NCBI GenBank assembly: GCA_023213395.1
Contig: CM041465.1
Span: 217,503,741 to 217,567,740 of the forward strand
Length of the DNA: 64,000 nt
DNA from: Cycas panzhihuaensis
Lineage: Eukaryota; Cycadophyta
Direction of reading: 5' to 3'
The notes beneath the pieces are model-generated. The model ran no database searches. It worked only from the letters and a program-made list of their open reading frames with translations, and was not told the DNA's origin. Shown here piece by piece: positions 23,481-35,307 of the stretch. Position 1 is the stretch's first letter. Every line of letters starts with the position of its first letter. A program made the translations under genes and the position numbers.

Positions 23481-23979
23481 GGGGGAGATGCTCAATAATT
23501 GTTCAAAATTTTGTAATTTGATAATAGAGCCCCAAAGGATACAAGTTGTGACCCCTAACCAATGTGTGCATATCCAACACTATAATTTAAGAATAACTAA
23601 GTTAACAAAGGTAAAGCTATAATAGAAGGACTATCTTCTCTAACATCAGTGGCTAGCCAATCTTCTCCAACATCGTCAACTTCTTCTGTGCCAAACATTT
23701 TATATGATCCTTTTTAGGACCAAAATGAAGACTAAGAGGTTGTGGAAATAAAAATCTCATTCTTAACTTGAGGTTTTCGTGAATCCTATGAGCTATACAA
23801 GGACATGTAGCCATATGAGGTAAGCAAAATTGGCACTAGAAGTGCCCGTAGAGTAAGGATATACAATTTACTTTCTATTAAGCTTGAACTAGTAGAACTA
23901 CATCTTACTCTTAATGAAGAGCCCCTAACATACTAAGAAGATGTAAAGCACGTAGCTTAAAGAAATTCCATGAATGAAG

Positions 23980-25457
23980 AGTACTAATCTCTTATCAAGA
24001 ATGGTACATGGGAGCTTGTCAATCTACCACTTGGAAGAAAGGTAGTTTGAAATAAATAGGTGTTAAAAAATAAGTAGAGATTAGATGGAACCTTAGAAAC
24101 ATATAAGTTGATGTTTGTAGCAAAATGATTCACGTAAAAAGAAGGCATCAACTATACTGAAATCTTTGTTCCTATAACCAAGTGGCCCACAATCAAAACC
24201 CTTATAGCCTTGGCTACTTAACAGGGTTAGAAAATCCACCAACTTGATGTTGAGACTACATTTCTTAATGGGGACCTTAAAGAAGAAATTTACATGGCTC
24301 AGCTAGAAGGATACAAGATTGTCAGTTAGGAGCATAAGGTTTATAGGCTCAAAAAGTCCTTGTACAGCCTAAAATATGCCCCTTATTCTTGGTTTACAAA
24401 GTTTTCTAAAAGAATGAGGTAACTTGGATATGGGGTTTGCAACTATCAAGATATTGATGTAACACTATTCATCAAGCACCAAAATTATAAGGCCGCATAC
24501 CTGTTAATCTTTATGGATAATATACTAATAATAAAAAATAGTGAATAAGTAATCAACTAGCTGAAGAAGGACCTTGCTAAAATATTTGAATTGTCTAACC
24601 TCAAGTTGATGAAATATTACTTAAGAATTGAACTCAAAAGAATTAAAAAATCTCTCTCCCAAGAAAAATATATCAATGATCTTCTAATAAAGTTTTAATT
24701 GGAAGATGCTCAACTAGTGACTACACCTATAGAACCTAATACTAAACTCTTAACTAATGGTGACACTAGGGAGGTAAACGTAATACTCTATAAGCAACTT
24801 GTAGGTAGTCTTATCTATACTACCAATATAATGCTATATATTGCATACTATGTTGGCATTCTTATAAGATTCATGACAAATCCTAAGAAAAATCATTAGT
24901 AAGATGTAGTATGAGTGTTAAGGTACCTAAAGATGACTAATAAATCTAGTCTATTATATGAATCCAATGTAGAATTTAAACTTTATGCATACATAAACTT
25001 AGACTTTGTTAAAGATAAAGATATAAGAAGATTCATATCTGAATATGTAACATTTCTTGGAACAACACCAATATCATGGAGATCCAGATAGTAGAAGATA
25101 GTTGCAGACTTAATTACTAAAGTTGAATATATTGCTACTTCTAATATAAGCAATGAGGTGATATGGATTAGAAAATTATTAAATACATTAAATGCCACTC
25201 AAACAAGTTCTACTAGCTTATATGTAGATAATCAATCTACAATCTAAATGGGTAAAAATCATGTTTTTCATGATCATACTAAACATATAAGTATGAAAGT
25301 CCATAGAATTAGAGAACTAGCTCATGATAGCATAATTCAACTAGAGTACTACCCCATAGTAGATCAAGTGGTTGATATCTTCATCAAACCACTAAAGAGG
25401 GTGAAGTTTGAACAATTTTGAAGGTAACTTGGCCTTAAGACCTCCATCTCTAACTAA
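23980..25457 (+). pseudogene. Copia-2 reverse transcriptase and RNase H
   Basis: RT blocks include [38 protein letters not shown] and, in place of the FVDDML of Copia-1, FMDNIL. The connection is LYKQLVGSLIYTTNI. RNase H (24981-25400) has TPISWRSR, KVEYIATSN, YVDNQSTI-stop-MGKNHVFHDH and the tail QVVDIFIKPL. The polyprotein ends with LGLKTSISN and TAA at 25455-25457. Direct comparison with Copia-1 shows AAQQGWKI there against AT-stop-QG-stop-KI here. Confidence 0.8.
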
Positions 25458-25485
25458 TTAAAGGAGATGACAATAGGACCATCAT

Positions 25486-25599
25486 ACTCTGTCTCATTTG
25501 TAAAAATCCCTTGTGGGCGCAGAAGGATAAATATAAGTCTCTACTCTATCCCATTTATGAAAACCCCTTATGTATGCAAAAGGATAAGGGTTGTATCAT
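25486..25599 (+). repeat. 57-bp tandem duplication after Copia-2 pol
   Basis: Two diverged 57-bp units (25486-25542, 25543-25599), each with ACTCT(G/A)T(C/C)CCATTT-like starts and an A/G-rich AAGGATAA end. The equivalent sequence occupies about 1-170 in Copia-1, so the duplication predates the split of the two copies. Confidence 0.7.
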
Positions 25600-25888
25600 T
25601 TTATAAAATCAAAACATGTGAAGACTCGAAAAGGCATGGGGGATGACCAAATGGTATATGGAGACTCAGTAGATTTTAGTTACAAAAGTCATTATATAAA
25701 TTAGTTATCTAGCTTTATTTAAAGAGTTGCCTGAGCCAGTTTAATAGATTAGAAAGTCTATGGGTTTTCTTCCCCATGAGGGTTTCCAACAAAAGTGTCA
25801 TAATAGTTTGCTTTATAAGAGGCTCAAAAAAAGACATCATAGGATAGAATAAAATAGGATGAAATGACCTTCTACCATTAAGGGAAAG

Positions 25889-26181
25889 ATTAAAATAGGT
25901 TAATATCATAAGGTCATTATATTAATTGATAAAAAGGTCTTAAGTGAACTTTAAATTAGATCACTTAAGTGAAATACACTTTTATGTGCATTATGTATAA
26001 TTTTATTTCACCTAACTCTAATGCTCCCTCTCTTAATATAAAAGTAAAAGATCAATAGAGGAGGCTCATTCTTACCTCCTTATTTTTGTGAAAGCTACTC
26101 TTTCTCTCTCAAGTCTTTCTTGCTCCCATGTTTGCCTTTCTATATAGTTCATGGAGATGAAGGATAGATGTACTCCTTTCA
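25889..26181 (+). repeat. Copia-2 3' LTR
   Basis: Aligns with 18561-18861. It is preceded by the purine tract AGGGAAAG at 25881-25888 and ends CTCCTTTCA. The start TG is mutated. Confidence 0.86.
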
Positions 26182-26556
26182 CAATGTTATTAATAATCAT
26201 CATAAGACTATCTCAGGAATTAAGAAGTGAATATAACAAGGTAATACACTTGTCTTCCTCAAATATTATTATCCCAACTAAAATAAGTTATCTTAAAATG
26301 GTATTAAATGCAATGAGATGATGTAAAACTATATTTCTATCACTCATCTTGAGTGAATATAAAATTCTTCAAAGAAATAATTTATTAACTAGGGACTTAG
26401 TCTAATATAGAGTCCATAACTTATTCCACTAATGTTTGGATATAGACTTTATAGTAATGTTTAATTACATCATGTATGAAAGACATCCTTATCAAACTGA
26501 TTACTTTTTTATCAAGCTTCTTCTAGTCTTTATTAGCCATATTTATAGGTTCTATT
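26182..26556 (-). mobile_element. Copia-3 fragment: middle of gag
   Basis: Minus-strand reading gives MANKDWKKLDKK (one stop at the Trp), VISLIRMSFIHDVIKHYY and SLKNFIFT, matching copia Gag (UBN2 family). It lies between Copia-2 and Copia-5 and connects to 30658-30860. Confidence 0.7.
26552..26556. repeat. Copia-5 target-site duplication, left copy
   Basis: CTATT, repeated at 30653-30657. Confidence 0.9.
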
Positions 26557-26916
26557 TGAGAAAACAACAAGATCTAAATACATGTGTCTGATTTGAGTAT
26601 AATAATCTAAACATTCAATAAATCAAGAAACTAGACAAGCAATGGTATGGGTGAATTCACCACATCGTAGGCTCTCTCTCAGGTAGAGCTTTCGCATTCA
26701 TCAAAATCCAATAATAAGTACAAAGGTACGGGGCAATATTTATAGCTATTTACCAAGATTACAAAGTATTATGATAGGCTGACTTAACGGCACAAGAGGT
26801 GGACCTGACCTTACTATCCAATATGATTTAATTACATAAAAGGGTCTATTAATATATTATAATAATGAGTTTACATAGACAAGAAGAAATGGAGGAGATA
26901 TTACAATGTTTTAACA
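26557..26916 (-). repeat. Copia-5 3' LTR
   Basis: 360 bp with intact TG...CA ends on the plus strand (TGAGAAAAC to TTTTAACA). It differs from the partner at about 37 positions by eye, almost all transitions, without length change. Confidence 0.93.
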
Positions 26917-26925
26917 CCCTCCCTT
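26917..26925 (-). promoter_or_regulatory. Copia-5 polypurine tract
   Basis: Minus-strand AAGGGAGGG abuts the 3' LTR start TGTTAAAAC. Confidence 0.82.
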
Positions 26926-28940
26926 AATAGTAACTTCATTTCTTCGAATGCTGAGGTCAAATCTAAACCGTTCAAACTTTGGTTTACCAAGTACTTTAGT
27001 GAAGATGTCTGTAAACTAGTCTTCAGTAGGATGGTAGATGAGATCAACTTCTCCATTTGGACATGCTCACAGATGAAGTGATGATGGACCTCAATGTGCT
27101 TGGTTCTAGCATGGAATACAGGATTCTTTGTCATCTTGAACACACTTTGATTATCATAGTATAGGATGGTTGGTAAAGTCTATTAAAGTCCAAGTTCGGT
27201 GAGAATCCTTCTAATCCAAATCAACTCGATTGTAGCACGGACAATTGCTTTATATTCTACTTCAGTAGATGAAAGGGCAATAGTGGGTTACTTTTTATAG
27301 CTCCATGAGATTATAACTGAGTTCAAATCAAAACAATAGCTTGGAGTTGAATGGCGTGTGTCTTAGCAACCAGCCCAATCAGCATCTGTATATCCCTTTA
27401 GAATAAGTGATTCAGTCTTATTATACTCAAGGCCAAACTAATAAGTGCCACAAATATATTTGAGTATCCTAGTGGTTGCTTTCCAATGAGATGCTTTAGG
27501 CTGTGACATATACCTAAAGTAGATCCCTACTGCATATGAGATATCCAGGCGAGTATGAGTGAGATAGATGAGACTCCCAACTAACTTCTGGTACAAAGTA
27601 GGATCAAAAGGTTTTCCTTGTTCATCCAGGTTTAACTTGGTTCCTATCTCCATAGGAATTGCTATAGGCTTACATTTAGTCATTCTGAATATTTCCAATA
27701 GTTCATTAGCATACTTAGTTTGAGTTAAGAGGATTTGCCCTAGTTCTTGCTAAACTTTAATTCCAAGGAAGTAATGAAGTAATCCAAGGTTAGTCATCTC
27801 AAAATTGCTTTTCAACTTTGATTGGAGCCAAGAAATTCCATCTGTATCATTGCCAGTGATAGTAATATCATCCACATAAAGTACAATGATGGTGATCAAA
27901 TTATCTCTAACCCAAATATAGAGATCAAGATCAGAGGGTGAATGATTAAATCCATGTTGAGTGAGAAATGCATCTATCTTTACATACCAGGCATGTGGTG
28001 CCTGCTTGAGTCCATAAAGGGCTTTCTTGAGTCTGCAAACTAAGTGTTCTTGTCCTATAATAGTATAACCAAGGGGTTGTTTTAAGAAAACCTCTTCTTT
28101 AAGCTCTCCATTGAGGAAAGCACTCTTCACATTCATTTGGTAGACAGACCATCCAAATTAGGCTACTAGGGACATAACTAAATAGAATGTGGTCATGTTA
28201 GCTACTGGTGCAAAGGTCTCATCATAGTCAACCCCTTCCTGTTGTTTGAAAACTCTTACAATAAGGCAAGCTTTGTGATGCTCTGCGGTACCATCTGCAT
28301 GGAACTTTGTCCTATATAACCATCTATAGTCAATTATTTTCTTCCCAGGTGGAAATTCAGTCAGCTCCCAAGTGTCATTTTTTAAGATAGAATTCATCTC
28401 TTCATCCATAGCTGCTTTCCACGTTTGGTCTTTAACTACCTCCTCAAACGTGGAAGGTTCAGGAGTTTCAAGAACACGTGCCATGAGGGCAAAATTTACA
28501 GAGTGTCTCATCTTAGAAGGCCTATTTGCAGCTATGGGAGGAGGAGGAGCATCCTTTAAAAGTTATTGTACCTACTTAGGAGGTGGCTAAAAGCTGGTGG
28601 CTTCTACTTAAAGGTCATCAACTAAAATAGGAGGTAAATTTGTACTTACTTGAGTAGATGAAAAAGAAGTTGTTAGAACTGATGATGGACCATGAGTGTA
28701 GGAGTAAGTAGGTACAAGTGGATCTAAAGTTTGTCCAAGGTTCACTTATGTCACACTAACCTCATCTTCTGCTACAATCTAATGTGGAGGAGATGTCGAT
28801 ACCTATGGTTCTTCTTCAAAGATTACATCCCGTGTCATATAAGCTTGGTTACAACTATGTCAAAGATTTTATAGGCTTTACAACCAGGTACATAGCCAAG
28901 GAAGATGCACTTAAGGCTCTTGTTATCAAGTTTCTTGAGC
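26926..28940 (-). pseudogene. Copia-5 truncated pol: integrase C-terminal remnant, reverse transcriptase, RNase H
   Basis: The best-preserved copia RT in the window. From 28511 to about 27100 it stays in one reading frame, interrupted only by stops. Blocks in order: [56 protein letters not shown], the intact signature LYVDDITITG (near 27870), YQKLVGSLIYLTHTRLDISY and RNase H with LILKGYTDADWAGC and ALSSTEVEYKAI. Identifiable stops replace Gln, for example VA-stop-FGW against AAQFGW in Copia-4. A frameshift follows CEHVQ near 27060. The upstream end (28940-28860) is a short integrase C-terminal remnant. Confidence 0.85.
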
Positions 28941-30275
28941 CTTTAAATCTTGAAAAATAAGGCTCAAATAAAAAATAAAAGATGTAAGGATTGCTCTGAT
29001 ATCTTTTATTTCCAACTGAAATGAGCCTTAAAATGTCATAAATGGGCCTCAAAATACTTGATTTTAAACTAAACTTTAATAATCATCCACCATTCTTTAA
29101 AAATAAATTCACCACCATGTTTGGAGCCATGAAAAAGATTAGAATTGACTAAAATTTTAGAAAAAGATAAAGCTCAAACAACTTAGATATAAAGGTCAAC
29201 TTCAGCAAAAAATATCTCTTTCAAATTAGCTCTAAATCTAGTTAAATTTGATTCCAAATTGTAGATCTCTGTATTAGCTTTCTGACACTTTAGATGGTTC
29301 ATAAACCGGATAAACAACTGTAGAGATATTGCAGAAATAATGCAGGTACCTTTTTATGCCCAAAAAACAACTGAAAATGGGGTTAAGCCCCCTTTGGATG
29401 GGCCCCCAGACATCTGTAGACCCCACGTGACCACCTACTGATGCTTCTATAGGGCTAATGGATGTGAAAATTTATTCAAAGGAGTTTATAACTTTTGCAC
29501 AACCCAAAAAAATTCAATCTAGTTCATTTAGGCTTAAAGTTTGTCCTTTAGTAAAAAAAACAAGGTCATATACAACCTTAATACGATCAAATGAAGGGGC
29601 TAAAGTGGATATGAAGATATTTTAAATATGATTTAATAATATTCCACTAAAGTGACGAATCATAAGCTAAAAAAATCAAACTTTTTAATGTTTGAAAGTT
29701 GCACGGCATCAACGTGACGAACTGAAGTGCACAAACCCTACAGACCCTACTGAAGATGTGCGAGCTTGCCGGCACCCCAAACGACTAGCAAATCTCACAA
29801 AATTTTAGGGTAAGGGGTGAAACACCTAGATGGAGATAATAGAATAGATGAGACTCAAAAATATACTTTATACGGGTCACAAAAATCTGCCAAAGTTTCA
29901 GATCCCTCGTAGGCTCTACAATGAAGAACAGAGCCAAAAATAGCCAAAAACCTTTAAAAAACTCTTCTGTCAGGTACTAAAAATGGGCATGGGGCTACTA
30001 TAAACCCCAATAATACTCCAAAAAGAAAAAAAACTCAACAATATGGCTGCATCAAGTAAAAAACGTTATTTTTATCACGCTTTCTTTAATAACACTCATT
30101 AAAACCCTAAATGGATGCAAATGAGCTTTGAGATCTATTGTGGGAGGCTGAAATCTCTCACAACAAGCAATATATGAGCTCTAGTACTGCATAAAATCTT
30201 AGATATTCCATAAAACATGAAGAAAATGAAGTAAAATAATCTTAAAATCACCAAAATACTCTAAAATCATGCACG
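28941..30275 (-). other. Copia-5 leader
   Basis: Non-coding, closely related to the Copia-4 leader from about 13355 to 14420. It begins right after the deletion junction near 28940. Confidence 0.75.
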
Positions 30276-30292
30276 CTCTAGCTCTAATACCA
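30276..30292 (-). promoter_or_regulatory. Copia-5 primer-binding site
   Basis: Minus-strand TGGTATTAGAGCTAGAG directly follows the 5' LTR; an initiator tRNA-Met-type site. Confidence 0.85.
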
Positions 30293-30652
30293 TGAGAAAA
30301 TAGCAAGATCTAAATACATGTGCTTAATTCGAGTATAATAATATAAATGTTCAATAAATCAAAAAACTAAACAAGTAATGGTATGGGTGAATTCGCCATA
30401 CCATAGGCTCTCTCTTGGGTAGACCTTCCGTATTCATCAAAATCCAATAATAAGTATAAAGGTGAGGGGCAATATTTATAGCCATCTGCCAAGATTACAA
30501 AGCATTGTGATAGGCTGGCTTAACAGCACAAGAGGTGGACCTGACCTCACTATCTAATATGATTTAATTACATAAAAGGGTCTACTAATACATTATAATC
30601 ATGAGTTTACATAGACAAGAAGAAATAGAGGAGATATTACAATGTTTTAACA
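30293..30652 (-). repeat. Copia-5 5' LTR
   Basis: 360 bp, plus-strand TGAGAAAATAGC to TTTTAACA. It is followed by the TSD CTATT at 30653-30657. Confidence 0.93.
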
Positions 30653-30657
30653 CTATT
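30653..30657. repeat. Copia-5 target-site duplication, right copy
   Basis: CTATT, identical to 26552-26556. Confidence 0.9.
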
Positions 30658-30860
30658 TCTACTATAGTGATCCATTGATCCTTCTTGATAAGGATATCTT
30701 CTATATTTAGCTTTTACAACTCAAAGTTCCAACCATTGAACTTTTTAATTTCTATCTTTATAGTGATTGCTATGATCTTTACACTCAAGTTCATGAGAAA
30801 AGGCTCCTACTCACCAAATAACTTTCCACATAACTAAAACCCTTAAATCTAATACTAAAT
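30658..30860 (-). mobile_element. Copia-3 fragment: gag N-terminus and PBS region
   Basis: Gag is readable from an ATG at 30794: MNLSVKIIAITIKIEIKKF, then NGWNFEL-stop-KLNIEDILI and KKDQW, which fits the copia Gag start (FELWKL-type with Trp turned into a stop). A degenerate PBS, TAGTATTAGAT on the minus strand, lies at about 30848-30858, just before the putative 5' LTR. Confidence 0.7.
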
Positions 30861-31330
30861 GAAGAGAAAAATATAACCATGGAAGCAATATAAAACTCTA
30901 AACTATACAAAGAATAAATAATATAAATAAATCAAGTACACAACAAGGAATATCAAGAGATTATGGCCTAAGCATAGATATTTAATTAATCTAACCAACA
31001 ACTAAAGAATTATAGAGATGAAAACCCTAACTCTCTTCTTATTAACTCATAAAATACTCATCCAACCTTATTACATATGCCATTATATAAGAATATATAG
31101 ATATAAATTTACAAGATACTACTTTGCGATTTTACAATACAATGGGCATAAACCATAGGTCAAAAAATACCCCCATAAGATATCCAAACAATTTTTTTAG
31201 GGGCTCCCACTTGGGAGGATACTGGCCCCCCAGACTCCCCAGTTGGAGGCCCTACCATAAACTCTTGAACCCCACTGAAGGGCTTAGGTATAATGCCTAT
31301 ACCTATGTAACACTTGTAAAGTATTAAACA
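30861..31330 (-). repeat. Putative Copia-3 5' LTR
   Basis: A 470-bp segment with TG (30861) and CA (31330) ends on the plus strand. It starts right after a PBS-like site and begins TGTTTAATAC in coding sense, like other copia LTRs. A TATA-like TATATAAT lies near 31090 on the minus strand. The partner LTR is outside the window, so the call rests on position and ends only. Confidence 0.5.
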
Positions 31331-32679
31331 TATCTTATAACTATAGATATAGTTTTACATGAATATTTATGTATTAGATCAAGTATTAATTTTTTATAAT
31401 CCTTTTTATTGGGGGGATGGTTCTTTAATACACTTTCTTAAAGCATAATTATCACATATTCCTACTTTAACAATATCAAATTTAGAATTACCTACAACCA
31501 TAGACTATATCCTCTTTAAGCTTTCAAGATTTAAGTGTGATAATCTTTGTGCCATATAATGGTTTGAACTCCCTTTTTAGCCATAAGTGCTCTATAATCT
31601 ATAATCCCTAGTATGAATCTATATAAACCTCCATCACATACCCCTTTGTAGATTACTTTACCATTAGAAATATATTTAATGATACATCTCATTTATATAA
31701 ATTTAACCACTATCTATTGGTTAGAAATAGTAGAAACATAAAAGAGATCATTTTTTAGAGTAGGTATATATAAGACATTTATGACATTAGTATATTTATT
31801 ATTAAATATACAAATGGGAACTATGCCTATACCTTGAATCTTATATGATATGTCATTTCCATGAAATCTAGATTCTTTAGGATACTTTTCATCAAGATCT
31901 TTAAATAAAGACTTATTAAAGGTTATATGCCTATTAGCCATAAAATCTATGTACTAAATATTCTACTCACTAGAATAAGATGCTAATGCAAACATTAATG
32001 AATACTTACACGATCTATCACTATCTTGGACTATATTACCTTAGAACCTTTACTACACTTTTACTAGTTAAACTAAGCATGACCCTTAAGGATGGCCTTA
32101 AGCTTTATAAAAAGCATAGAATTGGGGTTTTGACTTTTTATTAGTTTTAGAAGTTTCACCTTTCTGAATTCTTTATTTTTATTATTACTATTTTTCTTAG
32201 ATGAGTTTAGGGACATGTTTTTTCCTCTTTGTCACAACTCTCTTTGTTTTAGATACTAGAGTAATATCCTCTAAATGTCTTTCTAGAAATACTTTTATTC
32301 TAAATTCTTCTAAAAGAAAGGTTTCTTATTGTTCTAGAAATATGGACAAAGTCATTATAGCTATAACTCTTATTATAAATACCTTGTGAGATTTTAGAAA
32401 ACCATTTAAGGTTATGGGAATAAGATACTCATTAAAAATCTCATCATTAGCTTTATGTAATTAATTTTTAATGCTCTAATTATATTAATATAGGAAAAGA
32501 CACTTTCATCATCCATCATCCAGATCATATTTAATTTAGATCTTAATAAAACATTTATACTTATACTTATGGATTAATGTAAAGACTTAGGTTTGTCTCA
32601 TAAATCTTTAGAAGCAGTTAAGCCTTTTACATATGAGAGTTTCCTAATATAGACAGAGAGGAAAGGGGACCTATAATAT
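31331..32679 (-). mobile_element. Copia-6 fragment: gag, protease and GAG-pre-integrase
   Basis: The outermost copia in the stack. The minus strand has, from right to left: a Gag block with ASKDL-stop-DKPKSLH near 32610 (Trp lost) and SVFSYINIIRALKINYI; a basic stretch with KKNSNNKNKEFRK; and a protease-side open frame at 31941-31714 starting MANRHITFNKSLFKDLDEKY and ending with VLYIPTLKNDLFYVSTI. A degraded GAG-pre-integrase follows, and the integrase start reading YLI-stop-YINIHVKLYL sits just before the Copia-3 LTR edge at 31330. The catalytic protease motif itself is not readable. Confidence 0.6.
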
Positions 32680-33252
32680 TGTTGATAAAATAAGATTTTT
32701 GACATCATCAATGAAGAAAAATCTTGACATCATTGGTATCACTAACATGGCTAGAAAGCAAACGGTCTACAATCAACATCATTAACATTAGTGACATAAT
32801 TAGAGAGAAGAGGATCCACAATTAATATCATTAAGATCACCAACATAGCTAGAAATGAGACTGTCTAACATCATGTATCATTGACATTAACATGAATATA
32901 TTATTGGATAGTAATATCTAATTATATTAGATGTTATCCTTAACCCCATTATCACTCTCTTAGTATTATGCAAATTTTATATTCATTTCACCTAAATATG
33001 TGTACCACTTAGGAAGTATGCCAATACATAAATATTGATCTAGAGGGTTTTCCATATAAGGTGATGCATTTTATAAATATGTGTATAATTCTTTCAACCA
33101 TTCTTCCATATATCTTGTGTGAATTATACTTGTGTATATTTTATCATATTGTTGTTCATTTGGCCATCTTATACGTACATCCATTGTTTATTGCTTATCC
33201 TTGTTTGGTCCATCTTACATTGTTTATTAGATTTTTCATTCATATCCTAACA
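32680..33252 (+). repeat. Putative LTR with internal 50-bp repeats
   Basis: Begins TGTTGATAAAATAAG and ends TCATATCCTAACA, followed by a PBS-like TGGTATTAAATC at 33256-33267. A second PBS-like GTATCAGAGCTCAAGG is at about 33292. The last 210 bp recur at 35308-35540. The left boundary is only a TG candidate and no TSD was found. Confidence 0.4.
32725..32885 (+). repeat. Degenerate 50-bp tandem repeat, three copies
   Basis: Three successive units share the pattern ATCATT...ATCACTAACATGGCTAG...AC(G/A)GTCTA-CAA with many substitutions. The array lies inside the putative LTR 32680-33252. Confidence 0.6.
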
Positions 33253-35307
33253 TAATGGTATTAAATCTAGAAAATATTTCTAACATTTTAGTATCAGAGC
33301 TCAAGGTTGAGTTCTTTAGATACGACATTTAGAGCCTTTATTTTTATATTTTTAGAATCATTAATATCATAAGTTTGTTAGATTTTTAAAACCATTTTGT
33401 ACTTACTTATTGACCTATAAAATATCTATTTTTTGAAGAATCATTAATATATATATTTTAGCACTTTTTAAAGTAGTACAAATGCATATTATAGGGCTAA
33501 TTTATTATCATTTTTTTGAGCCATTTGGGTAATTTTGAAGGCAAAAAGAAAAAAAAAAACATGTTGAAGTCATTTTTTAAGGTTGTCCATAAGTGGTTTG
33601 GACTCATCATTTAGATGTGCATGTGGGCCTAAATATATTTGGCATGCAAAAGATACAAATTATTACTATAGAGTCCATAAAAATATAGTGCTTTGCATAT
33701 GCATAATTGATCATCCTACTTCTACAAACCACCCATAAAAAAATAAAAAATGATTAAAAATACAAAAAAAAATAGTGTATTTTGAATGCCTATTTTATAC
33801 CTTATTTTGGAAGTTATTGTAATATTTTTTATTGTAAAAAATTGGGGGTGGGGGTGGCTCATCTATTAAAGAGTTATCAAAAATTATATTACATGTAGTA
33901 ATATGAGAGAAACTTGTATTGTGGTGATTTTTTGTTGGTATCTTAGATTCTTCATCTAACACTTGCATTTGAGTTTCTACTAGTGTCTTCATGAGTTTCT
34001 ATATAGCATATTATGTCTAACTTTATGAGTAGAAGCCTGCTCATGTCTGATAAAAACAACATTAATTTACATATGCAGACTCCTATGTGAGGTAGCATTT
34101 CCATCACTCATATGGTTGTGCCCATATCATCTACATAAACTTATAGTTCATGACCTTGTTCCATTATGTTAACATCTCCTCAAATGGCTTAGAAATATGT
34201 CTCATATAGGTATATTATCCCATAAAAAGTAGCCCTCATTTAGCAATGGTAATGGACTAGTACTAATGCTTAGGGGATTGTGCATACTCCCATATATAAT
34301 TTGTAATGCCACATATTGCTTGAACTTATTAATGATCATTCTTCAATAATGAACTTATCATAATATTTTTTATGGTGGTTATTCTCACCAGAGGCACACC
34401 CTTGCATTGAATTTATACACTATTTCTCCTCACCATCAAACTACCTCTAAACTAAACCCCTCACCACTACTAAAACAACACTAGTAGTGCATTGATATAT
34501 GTATATTACTATGCTTATAACATCACATAAAGCTAGAGCATTGAGATTGTCATGCCACATAGATTTGAAGCACTAAGATCATCATATCGCATAAAGTAAA
34601 ACCTACAAGAGGAGGACATATATATGGAAAAGGCATCCATAGAGATCATAGATTAGACAGAGGCCTTAACCAATAGAGAATAGATATTGGTGAGGCCTCA
34701 CAAAATTCACATAATAGGTAATGTACGATAGGGTCTAAGTAGATGCAAAAGGCCAGTATTAATAGATGAGATAATGGAAAATCTAATGGTGCTCCTCTTT
34801 GTAAACGATGGTAGCTTAAGGAAAAAGAAAAATAACTTGTAGAATAAAATCATAAAACCATAGGAGATAGGATAAAAGAAAATTTATTTGGTACTTTTCT
34901 TTCTTTTTAGGTAGGCAGATTTTTATTTAAAAAATAAAAATTAAAGTTAGGTTTTAAATTAAATTAAATTTTATAATCTTGTTAAATTCATAAAGCCCCC
35001 TTATGGTTTAAGAGCCTCATCACATGGAAACCTAATGTGATCAATAGCCCCAACATGAAAGGAATCTAACATTCAAATATTTAGCCTCCTATATTTTATA
35101 AATTCCTAACTTCACTTTTTTAATTGTAACATGAGAAAATGGAATTAATTTTTAGATATGAAAGATGCATTAAGAAGTTAATTTAGCCCCCTTTATAATA
35201 GCAGGTAACTTCAAGCATTTTAGAGTTGATTTACTATAGAAAATTCAACTTGGAGTTAAATTTCTTTTTAAAAGTTATCATTGTTATGAGTTTCTCTTTA
35301 TTTTAGG
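33253..35307. other. Unassigned interval, possibly non-coding interior of an LTR element
   Basis: About 2 kb, AT-rich, without conserved coding motifs in six frames. Short homopolymers occur, including a G-rich GGGGGTGGGGGTGG at 33844-33857. Being flanked by two related LTR ends it could be the interior of a small non-autonomous element, but the two ends are both followed by PBS-like sequence, which does not fit a simple pair. Confidence 0.4.

Larger units (their letters stand above)
18561..26181 (+). mobile_element. Copia-2, complete-length Ty1/copia element (about 7.6 kb)
   Basis: A plus-strand element with LTRs of about 300 bp at 18561-18861 and 25889-26181, a PBS, a 2-kb leader, gag-PR-IN-RT-RH, a purine tract (AGGGAAAG, 25881-25888) and a degenerate TSD (AACTG before, CAATG after; a poor match). 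It is inserted into gag of Copia-3 and is the only copia element here on the plus strand. It is the same family as Copia-1. It is strongly decayed, with many TAG/TAA codons replacing Gln and Trp codons. Confidence 0.92.
26557..30652 (-). mobile_element. Copia-5, internally deleted Ty1/copia element (4,096 bp)
   Basis: A minus-strand element with two 360-bp LTRs (26557-26916, 30293-30652), an exact TSD (CTATT), PBS and PPT. It keeps RT, RNase H and the leader. Gag, protease and almost all of integrase are absent: sequence matching the Copia-4 integrase C-terminus stops near 28940 and leader sequence follows at once. About 3.4 kb is missing relative to Copia-4. It sits in gag of Copia-3. Confidence 0.94.
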
